This document shows, piece by piece, positions 57,085 to 64,000 of a DNA stretch of 64,000 nucleotides. This stretch comes from Pseudogracilibacillus sp. GTDB taxonomy: Bacteria > Bacillota > Bacilli > Bacillales > Amphibacillaceae. Made by a program: the position numbers and the translations under genes. Every line of letters starts with the position of its first letter. Positions within the stretch are counted from its first letter, which is position 1. Under the pieces are notes generated by a model. That model was not told the DNA's origin and made no database searches. It saw only the letters and a program-made list of their open reading frames with translations. Location of the stretch: the NCBI GenBank assembly GCA_026169815.1, contig JAPFDT010000025.1, positions 124,001-188,000 of the forward strand. Direction: 5' to 3'.

Positions 57085-58041
57085 ATGAAACACTTTTTAT
57101 CTGTAAAAGACATGACAGCAAAAGAAATTATCGATTTACTTGATATGGCGGAGTCCTTTAGAGAAGAAGGAGTTCAAATTACGAAACAAGTATTTGCAGC
57201 AAATTTGTTTTTTGAGCCGAGCACACGAACGAAAACGAGTTTTATTGTAGCAGAAAAAAAGTTAGGCATTGAATCATTAGAGTTTGATATGGAAACATCT
57301 AGTATGAAAAAAGGTGAGTCGCTCTATGATACTGCAAAAACGTTTGAGGCAATTGGAGCGAATATACTTGTCGTTCGTCATGAAGCAGATGATTGGGATG
57401 AAGAATTACGAGATAAAATATCAATTCCAGTCGTAAGCGGTGGTGCAGGTAAGAGAAATCATCCAACACAAAGTTTATTAGATGCAGATACTATCTATCA
57501 AGAGTTTGGCACAATTAAAAATATTAATATCGTCATCGCTGGAGATATTAGACATAGCCGGGTAGCAAAATCAAATGCCGAAATGTTAACAAAATTAGGT
57601 GCGAATGTCTACTTTGCATGTGCACCAGATTTTCAAGATAAATCATTAGATTATCCATATATTACGATGGATGAAGCAGTAGAAATTGGTGATGCTGTGA
57701 TGCTCCTACGTATACAACATGAGCGTCACGATGAGTTTTCAAGTTCGACTTTGAACTATCACAATGATTATGGACTAACACTAGAGCGTGAGAAAAAGAT
57801 GAAAGATCATGCGATTATTTTACACCCTGGTCCAGTAAATCGAGGAGTCGAAATTGAATCAAGTTTAGTGGAATGTGACCGCTCAAGAATTTTTAAGCAA
57901 ATGAATAATGGAGTTTATGTAAGAATGGCAGTCTTAACAACACAATTATTAAAATGGGGGATTATCGATGAACATCATATTGAAAAACGCAACGATACTT
58001 ACGGGAGACAATCAGCAAGAAACATTCGATTTGCAAATTAA
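57085..58041 (+). CDS. pyrB: Aspartate carbamoyltransferase
   Basis: Condenses carbamoyl phosphate with aspartate. 318 residues. Carbamoyl-phosphate site PSTRTKTSF, HPTQSLLD, and the aspartate-side HPGPVNRGVEI are intact. Start: of two adjacent ATGs after GAGGTG, the second (57085) has better spacing and gives MKHFLSVKDM. The C-terminus runs on after RMAVLTTQLLKWG into about 25 residues that overlap pyrC by 74 nt in another frame, longer than usual for Bacillus PyrB (about 304). Confidence 0.96.
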   Translation: MKHFLSVKDMTAKEIIDLLDMAESFREEGVQITKQVFAANLFFEPSTRTKTSFIVAEKKLGIESLEFDMETSSMKKGESLYDTAKTFEAIGANILVVRHEADDWDEELRDKISIPVVSGGAGKRNHPTQSLLDADTIYQEFGTIKNINIVIAGDIRHSRVAKSNAEMLTKLGANVYFACAPDFQDKSLDYPYITMDEAVEIGDAVMLLRIQHERHDEFSSSTLNYHNDYGLTLEREKKMKDHAIILHPGPVNRGVEIESSLVECDRSRIFKQMNNGVYVRMAVLTTQLLKWGIIDEHHIEKRNDTYGRQSARNIRFAN

Positions 58042-59251
58042 AGATGACAAAATTATCCAAATAGCAAAAAGTATTAATGAAGATGCAGATAAGGTAATTG
58101 ATTGTGCTGGAAAATTATTAACACCAGGCTTTATTGATGTACATATTCATTTACGTGAACCAGGTGGAGAACATAAAGAAACAATTAAATCAGGAACAAT
58201 GGCGGCAGCACGCGGAGGATATACTACTGTTTGTTCCATGCCTAATACAAATCCAGTACCAGATAGTGTAGAAGAAGTAGAAAGCTTATTCGAACGTATT
58301 GAACAAGATGCTGTTGTTAGAGTTTTACCATATGCGGCAATTACAAAAGGGTTAAAAGGGGAAGAGAGAACGGACATTACTGCATTAAGTAAAACAGATA
58401 TTTTCGCATTTACGGATGATGGAGTAGGAATTCAAACAGCAGGACAGATGTTAGAGGCAATGTATGAAGCTGCTGCAAATGATCGTGCAATTGTTGCGCA
58501 TTGTGAAGATAACTCTATTTTATACGGTGGAGCTGTTCATGAAGGAGACGTTAGTAAACGACTAGATGTTCCTGGTATTTTAAGTGCTTGTGAATCGGTA
58601 CAAATAGCTAGAGACGTCTTATTAGCAGAAACAGCAGACTGTCATTATCATGTTTGTCATGTAAGTACGAAAGAATCGGTTCGTGTTATTCGTGATGCAA
58701 AACGTGCAGGAATCCGTGTAACAGCAGAAGTGTCACCACACCATCTATTATTAACTGAAGATGATTTTGTTGAATTAGATACTAATTTTAAAATGAACCC
58801 ACCATTACGAGCAAAAGCAGATAGGGATGCACTATTTGAAGGTCTATTAGATGGGACAATTGACTTTATTGCAACAGACCATGCACCTCATGCAGAAGAC
58901 GAAAAAGCACAAGATATGGTAAAAGCTCCATTTGGTATTGTAGGACTTGAAACAGCATTTCCATTGTTATATACACACTTAGTTGAAACAGGTAAAATGA
59001 CATTACAACAATTAGTAGATCGTATGGCAAAACTTCCAGCTAATGTGTTTGATTTACCTTATGGAGAAATCGAAGAAGGTAGTATTGCAGATTTAACTTT
59101 AGTAGATTTAGAAAAAGAAATTACGATTGATAAAGATTCATTTTATTCAAAAGGGAAAAACACCCCATTTAATAATTGGGAAGTTAAAGGTGTTCCAGTT
59201 TTAACAATTGCAGCAGGAAAAATAGTGTATGAGGATGATATCGATGTGTAA
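57968..59251 (+). CDS. pyrC: Dihydroorotase
   Basis: Zinc amidohydrolase cyclising carbamoyl-aspartate. 427 residues, class I type. Metal ligands in DVHIHLREPG, the AHCED region, VCHVS and TDHAPH. ATG at 57968 with TGGGGG upstream, inside the pyrB coding end. Overlaps pyrAA by 8 nt. Confidence 0.97.
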   Translation: MNIILKNATILTGDNQQETFDLQIKDDKIIQIAKSINEDADKVIDCAGKLLTPGFIDVHIHLREPGGEHKETIKSGTMAAARGGYTTVCSMPNTNPVPDSVEEVESLFERIEQDAVVRVLPYAAITKGLKGEERTDITALSKTDIFAFTDDGVGIQTAGQMLEAMYEAAANDRAIVAHCEDNSILYGGAVHEGDVSKRLDVPGILSACESVQIARDVLLAETADCHYHVCHVSTKESVRVIRDAKRAGIRVTAEVSPHHLLLTEDDFVELDTNFKMNPPLRAKADRDALFEGLLDGTIDFIATDHAPHAEDEKAQDMVKAPFGIVGLETAFPLLYTHLVETGKMTLQQLVDRMAKLPANVFDLPYGEIEEGSIADLTLVDLEKEITIDKDSFYSKGKNTPFNNWEVKGVPVLTIAAGKIVYEDDIDV

Positions 59252-60335
59252 AAGACAACTTGTGTTAGAAGATGGTACTGTATTTACAGGTAATGCATTT
59301 GGAAGTATGGATCCTTCAACAGCTGATGTGATTTTCAATACTAGTATGACAGGATATCAAGAAGTGTTATCAGATCCGAGCTATAATGGTTCTATCGTTG
59401 TGATGACCTACCCAGCAATTGGTAGTTATGGGATTAACCGTGATGACTTTGAATCTATTACACCATTTGTTAAAGGAATGATTGTAAAAGAAGCAATTGA
59501 TGAACCGTCTAATTTTAGAAGCGAAGAATCACTTGATAGTTATATGAAGACTCACGGTATTCCAGGGATTTCTGGTATAGATACAAGAATGCTAACAAGA
59601 ATACTACGTGAAAAAGGAACGATGAAAGGACGAATTATTACAGAAGGTGATGATCAAGCATTAGCACCTACTGGAGAGGATTTATCGGATTTATTAGTTC
59701 GAGAAACATCGATTACAAAGCCATATATCGTTCCAGGTAAAGGAAAACGTATCGTCGTTATCGATTTAGGTATGAAACAAAGTATCTTACATGAGTTAAT
59801 GGAACGAGGTTGTGATGTAACGGTTGTCCCTTATGATTATACGGTAGAAGAAGTGTTAGCAACTAAACCAGATGGTATTTTACTTTCAAATGGTCCAGGT
59901 AATCCAGTGCAAATTAAACGAACAATTGAAACAATCAAATCATTACTTGGACAAGTTCCTATTTTCGGAATTGGTATTGGACATCAATTGTTAGGGTTAG
60001 CTTGCGGGGCTAGTATTGCAAAGTTACATGTTGGAAATTATGGAACAAACTATCCAGTAAAGGATTTAGCGACAGATCAGACATGGTTAACGACGCAAAG
60101 TCGTCATTATTATATTGAAGAAGCATCCCTTGAAAATATTGAAATAACGATTACTCATCGTTCATTGAATGATAGAACAATTGAAGGAATTAAACATAAC
60201 GATTATCCAGCATTTTCAGTACAATTCAATCCAGAAGGTGCACCAGGTTCAAATGAAACAAATTTCTTATTCGATCAGTTTATTGATTTAATAGAAGCAC
60301 ATATTTTACAAAATGGAGCGGATCATCATGCCTAG
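59244..60335 (+). CDS. pyrAA: Carbamoyl-phosphate synthase small subunit with degenerate glutaminase site
   Basis: Normally hydrolyses glutamine and channels ammonia to the large subunit. 363 residues, full length, with a conserved N-terminal domain ([39 protein letters not shown]). In the class I amidotransferase domain the catalytic Cys of the usual GICLGHQ is Gly244 (F-G-I-G-I-G-H-Q, codon GGT). The catalytic His of VQYHPE is Asn329 (V-Q-F-N-P-E, codon AAT); Glu331 remains. The usual SQNHG is TQSRH. Glutaminase activity should be lost; the protein may serve as a structural partner for ammonia-dependent synthesis. Start ATG at 59244 after GAGG, overlapping pyrC by 8 nt; overlaps pyrAB by 8 nt. 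Confidence 0.93.
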   Translation: MCKRQLVLEDGTVFTGNAFGSMDPSTADVIFNTSMTGYQEVLSDPSYNGSIVVMTYPAIGSYGINRDDFESITPFVKGMIVKEAIDEPSNFRSEESLDSYMKTHGIPGISGIDTRMLTRILREKGTMKGRIITEGDDQALAPTGEDLSDLLVRETSITKPYIVPGKGKRIVVIDLGMKQSILHELMERGCDVTVVPYDYTVEEVLATKPDGILLSNGPGNPVQIKRTIETIKSLLGQVPIFGIGIGHQLLGLACGASIAKLHVGNYGTNYPVKDLATDQTWLTTQSRHYYIEEASLENIEITITHRSLNDRTIEGIKHNDYPAFSVQFNPEGAPGSNETNFLFDQFIDLIEAHILQNGADHHA

Positions 60336-63300
60336 AAATGAATCTATAGAAAAAATTCTCGTTATCGGTTCAGGACCAATTGTCATTGGTCAAGCAGCGG
60401 AATTTGATTATTCCGGTACACAAGCTTGTCACTCATTAAAAGAAGAAGGGTACACCGTTATATTAGCTAACTCGAATCCAGCGACAATTATGACAGACCA
60501 TACAGTAGCAGATAAAGTATATATGGAACCTTTAACAGTCGAATTTTTAAGTAAAATTATTCGTAAAGAGAAACCAGATGCATTGTTACCTACACTAGGT
60601 GGACAAACGGGATTAAACTTAGCAATTGAATTAGATGAATCAGGTATTTTAGAAGAATATAATGTTGAGCTACTTGGATCATCATTAGAAGCGATTCAAA
60701 AAGCAGAAGATCGTGAAAAATTCCGTACTTTAATGGAAGAACTAAATGAACCAGTACCTCCTAGTGACATTGTAAATAATGTAGAAGATGCTGTTAACTT
60801 TGTAAATGAAATAGGTTATCCAATCATCGTTCGTCCGGCATTTACATTAGGAGGAACAGGTGGAGGAATGTGTGATAACGAGGAAGAATTACGTCATATT
60901 GTTAAGAACGGCTTAGCGTTGTCACCGGTAAATCAATGTTTAATTGAAAAGAGTATCGCTGGATTTAAAGAAGTTGAATATGAAGTAATTCGCGATAAGA
61001 AAGACCAAGCAATCGTCGTTTGTAACATGGAAAATATTGACCCAGTTGGCATACATACAGGTGACTCTATCGTGGTTGCACCTTCGATCACTCTATCAGA
61101 TAAAGAATATCAAATGTTACGACGTGTATCATTGAAACTTATTCGCGCACTAGAAATAGAAGGTGGATGTAACGTTCAATTAGCACTTGATCCACATAGT
61201 TTTGATTATTATATTATAGAAGTAAACCCACGCGTAAGTCGTTCATCAGCACTTGCGTCAAAAGCAACTGGTTATCCAATTGCAAAAATCGCTGCAAAAA
61301 TTGCAGTAGGATTAACATTAGATGAAATAACAAATCCATTAACAGAAACAACGTATGCTTGTTTTGAGCCATCATTAGATTACATTGTTACAAAAATTCC
61401 ACGTTTTCCATTTGATAAATTCAAAACAGGAGATCGTCGCTTAGGGACACAAATGAAAGCAACAGGAGAAATTATGGCAATAGGTCGAAATTTCGAAGAG
61501 TCGATTTTAAAAGGAATCCGTTCATTAGAAATTGGTAATGGTGATTTTCATTTGCCGTATTTAACAGAAGTGGACGAAGCTGAGTTACGAAAAAGATTAA
61601 TCAAAGCAGATGATGAGCGAATTTTTGTCTTAGCTGAACTGTTACGACGTGATATGACGATTGAAGCAATTCATAAAGATACGAAAATCGATTACTTCTT
61701 TTTGCGTAAGTTTAAGTACATTATTGATTTAGAAAATGAATTAATCGACCAACCATTTAATGAAGATGGATTGAAAAAGGGGAAGCAACTAGGTTTTTCT
61801 GACCAACAATTAGCTAGAATGTGGAATAGTAGTGAAACAGAAATATACAATAAGCGAATGGAAACAAATATTTCGCCAGTGTACAAAATGGTAGATACGT
61901 GTGCTGCTTCTATAGAATCTACTGCACCGTATTTTTATAGCACGTATGAAGAAGAAAATGAATCAACTGTTTCAGAACGTGAGAAAGTTTTAGTGTTAGG
62001 ATCTGGACCAATTCGGATTGGGCAAGGAATCGAGTTTGATTATGCGACAGTTCACTCGATTTTCGCTATCCAAGAAATGGGTTATGAAGCAATTATTATG
62101 AACAATAACCCTGAAACAGTTTCAACTGACTTTTCAATATCAGATAAACTTTATTTCGAACCATTAACATTAGAGGATGTTATGCATGTTGTCGAATTAG
62201 AAAAACCTAAAGGTGTTATTGTACAATTTGGCGGACAGACTGCGATTAACTTAGCGGCTGGTTTAGAAGAACGCGGCGTGAAAATATTAGGGACCAGCTT
62301 AGATGCAATCGACCGCGCAGAAGACCGTAATCGCTTTGAAGGTTTACTAGAAGAGTTAGGGTTATCTCGACCAGAAGGAAAAGCTGTATCTGATAAAGAT
62401 TTAGTCATTCCAACTGCTGAGGAAATAGGCTTCCCTGTACTCGTACGTCCATCGTATGTTATCGGTGGTAGTCAAATGGAAATCGTTTATGATGTAGAGG
62501 AACTAACGAGATATTTAGCTAAGACACCTGTTATTAGTGAAGCTAAACCATTATTAGTTGATGAATACATTACAGGTGTTGAAGTAGATATTGATGCTGT
62601 TAGTGATGGAATAACAACAGTAGTGCCTGGAGTTATGGAACATATTGAACGTTCGGGAGTACACTCAGGAGATTCAATTGCGGTATATCCACCACAACGT
62701 TTAAGTGAAACAATTAAACAGAAATGTTTAGATGCAACGAATAAAATTGCCCAAACATTAAATGTCGTTGGATTAATTAATATTCAGTTCATTATTCAAA
62801 ATGATGAAGTATATGTGATTGAAGTAAATCCGCGAGCTAGTCGAACGATTCCATTTATTAGTAAAATAACTGGTTTAACGATGGCTAATTTAGCAACAAG
62901 ATGTATTTTAGGAGAGTCATTAGCTGATAAAGGGTTTACGACGGAAATTTTACCAGAATGTGAACAAGTATATGTGAAGTCACCTGTGTTCTCTTTTGAG
63001 AAATTACGGAGTGTTGATACGACACTTGGACCTGAAATGAAATCAACAGGTGAAGCAATTGGGTATGATGCAACATTAGAAAAAGCTCTCTATAAAGGTT
63101 TAATTGCTTCTGGCTTATCGATTCCATTTGAAGGATCTGTTTTATTAACAGTTGCAGACAAAGATAAAGAAGAAGCATTTGAAATTGCCGAACGTTTCCA
63201 TGAATTAGGCTTTAATTTATATGCGACAGAAGGAACTGCAAAGTATATTACAGAACGTAACGTACCAGTTCAAATAGTTGCAAAAATAGGTTCTGAACAT

Positions 63301-63528
63301 CAAAACGTTTTATCAGTGGTAACGCAAGGCAAAGTACAATTCGTTATTAATACGTTAAGCTCAGGGAAGCAGCCACGTTCAGATGGCTTCATGATTCGTC
63401 GAGAAGCAGTTGAGCACGGTATTATAAGTTTAACGAACTTAGACACAGCTACAGCTATTTTAAATGTTATTGATTCAACGACATTAAGTGCTGCAGCAAT
63501 TGAAAATAAAGGAGTTATTCGTGGATGA
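60328..63528 (+). CDS. pyrAB: Carbamoyl-phosphate synthase large subunit
   Basis: Makes carbamoyl phosphate from bicarbonate, ammonia and two ATP. 1066 residues with the two homologous ATP-grasp halves (about 1-400 and 550-935), linker and C-terminal allosteric domain. Ammonia and nucleotide motifs are intact: [51 protein letters not shown]; second half [36 protein letters not shown]. The usual GGRAM of the second half reads GGSQM (Ser715). Start ATG at 60328 after GGAGCGG. Stop overlaps pyrK by 4 nt. Confidence 0.96.
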   Translation: MPRNESIEKILVIGSGPIVIGQAAEFDYSGTQACHSLKEEGYTVILANSNPATIMTDHTVADKVYMEPLTVEFLSKIIRKEKPDALLPTLGGQTGLNLAIELDESGILEEYNVELLGSSLEAIQKAEDREKFRTLMEELNEPVPPSDIVNNVEDAVNFVNEIGYPIIVRPAFTLGGTGGGMCDNEEELRHIVKNGLALSPVNQCLIEKSIAGFKEVEYEVIRDKKDQAIVVCNMENIDPVGIHTGDSIVVAPSITLSDKEYQMLRRVSLKLIRALEIEGGCNVQLALDPHSFDYYIIEVNPRVSRSSALASKATGYPIAKIAAKIAVGLTLDEITNPLTETTYACFEPSLDYIVTKIPRFPFDKFKTGDRRLGTQMKATGEIMAIGRNFEESILKGIRSLEIGNGDFHLPYLTEVDEAELRKRLIKADDERIFVLAELLRRDMTIEAIHKDTKIDYFFLRKFKYIIDLENELIDQPFNEDGLKKGKQLGFSDQQLARMWNSSETEIYNKRMETNISPVYKMVDTCAASIESTAPYFYSTYEEENESTVSEREKVLVLGSGPIRIGQGIEFDYATVHSIFAIQEMGYEAIIMNNNPETVSTDFSISDKLYFEPLTLEDVMHVVELEKPKGVIVQFGGQTAINLAAGLEERGVKILGTSLDAIDRAEDRNRFEGLLEELGLSRPEGKAVSDKDLVIPTAEEIGFPVLVRPSYVIGGSQMEIVYDVEELTRYLAKTPVISEAKPLLVDEYITGVEVDIDAVSDGITTVVPGVMEHIERSGVHSGDSIAVYPPQRLSETIKQKCLDATNKIAQTLNVVGLINIQFIIQNDEVYVIEVNPRASRTIPFISKITGLTMANLATRCILGESLADKGFTTEILPECEQVYVKSPVFSFEKLRSVDTTLGPEMKSTGEAIGYDATLEKALYKGLIASGLSIPFEGSVLLTVADKDKEEAFEIAERFHELGFNLYATEGTAKYITERNVPVQIVAKIGSEHQNVLSVVTQGKVQFVINTLSSGKQPRSDGFMIRREAVEHGIISLTNLDTATAILNVIDSTTLSAAAIENKGVIRG

Positions 63529-64000
63529 TTAAACAAGAAGCGATGGAAGTTATTTCATCAACACGTATTGCTAAAGATACGATAGAAATGGTCTTAAACA
63601 ACAGTTATATTAGTAATAAAGCAGTACCTGGACAGTTTTTGCACATCTCAGTAGTCGGTCATACATTACGACGTCCAATTTCCATTGCTGCAGTTAATCA
63701 AGCAGAAAACACAGTAACGATTTTATTTAAAATTATCGGTTCTGGGACAGAAGCTCTTGCTAACCATCAAGTTGGTAGTTCAATTAATGTATTAGGACCA
63801 AGTGGAAATGGTTTTTCAATTGATGAATTAACGAAAGAAGATAGTGTGTTATTAATAGGGGGAGGAATTGGCGTTCCCCCTCTTTACTATCTAGGGACAG
63901 TGTTAAAGGAACAAGGAGTTAACGTGCAAGCTGTTTTAGGATTTCAATCTAAGGAGTACGTATTTTACGAAGAGGATTTTATAGCATTAGGTGACACCTT
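63525..64000 (+). CDS. pyrK: Dihydroorotate dehydrogenase electron-transfer subunit PyrK, 3' end cut by window
   Basis: FAD and Fe-S subunit that links PyrD to NAD. The first 158 codons are present with no stop before the window end. FAD-binding signature L-R-R-P-I-S-I-A and the NAD-site loop [15 protein letters not shown] are visible, as in PyrK. The C-terminal Cys cluster that binds 2Fe-2S lies outside. ATG at 63525 overlaps the pyrAB stop (ATGA), the B. subtilis arrangement. Confidence 0.94.
   Translation, partial: MIKQEAMEVISSTRIAKDTIEMVLNNSYISNKAVPGQFLHISVVGHTLRRPISIAAVNQAENTVTILFKIIGSGTEALANHQVGSSINVLGPSGNGFSIDELTKEDSVLLIGGGIGVPPLYYLGTVLKEQGVNVQAVLGFQSKEYVFYEEDFIALGDT

Overview
The window is a stretch of core chromosome from a low-GC, endospore-forming Firmicute of the family Bacillaceae. 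Gene order follows the Bacillus subtilis region ylaN-ftsW-pycA-cta-ylb-mra/dcw-spoIIG-ylm-divIVA-ileS-lspA-pyr almost gene for gene. Very high AT content, acidic proteins, a caa3 oxidase and a full set of sporulation genes point to the Oceanobacillus/Virgibacillus/Gracilibacillus group of salt-tolerant bacilli; that placement is inference. No phage, insertion sequence, CRISPR array, rRNA or tRNA was seen.

Layout. 1-6603: end of a cardiolipin synthase, ylaN, ftsW and pycA. 6604-7332: a gap with two palindromic repeat elements. 7333-15771: a small RluA-type pseudouridine synthase, ctaA (minus strand), a 1.1 kb AT-rich gap where ctaB would be expected, then ctaCDEFG and a DUF420 membrane protein. 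15959-27912: yugN-like, ylbC, ricF (ylbF), ylbG, rsmD, coaD, ylbJ, ylbL, tmcAL (ylbM), ylbN, rpmF, an enoyl-CoA hydratase-family gene, gerR, ylbP, panE and a DUF3397-type protein. 27997-44689: bshC, then division and wall genes mraZ-rsmH-ftsL-pbpB-spoVD-murF-mraY-murD-spoVE-divIB-ftsA-ftsZ; murE, murG and murB are not here. 44998-47570: spoIIGA-sigE-sigG. 47682-55316: ylmC, ylmE, sepF, ylmG, ylmH, divIVA, a T-box leader with ileS, two more repeat elements and lspA. 55313-64000: rluD-like ylyB, then the pyrimidine operon pyrR-pyrB-pyrC-pyrAA-pyrAB-pyrK (cut by the window end), with PyrR-type attenuators before pyrR and before pyrB.

How it works together. The centre of the window couples peptidoglycan precursor synthesis to septum assembly (FtsZ, FtsA, SepF, DivIVA, DivIB, FtsL, PBP2B, FtsW) and to its sporulation counterparts (SpoVD, SpoVE). 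The sigma factors SigE and SigG then run the mother-cell and forespore programmes. Several sporulation genes carry a matching SigE-like promoter (TTCTAT or a related -35, 14 bp, then CATATAGTA). The sigG leader and possibly the spoVE leader carry hairpins that hide the ribosome binding site.

Most notable points: (1) the carbamoyl-phosphate synthase small subunit PyrAA has lost both the Cys and the His of its glutaminase catalytic triad although the gene is intact; (2) a family of 115-135 bp palindromic elements has at least four copies plus a partial one, and two copies show a compensatory base-pair change in a perfect 15-bp terminal stem; (3) a possible 11-codon leader peptide ends in the loop of a hairpin that contains the spoVE Shine-Dalgarno; (4) ctaB, murE, murG and murB are missing from otherwise conserved clusters; (5) MraZ-box arrays lie at exact 10-bp spacing at mraZ.
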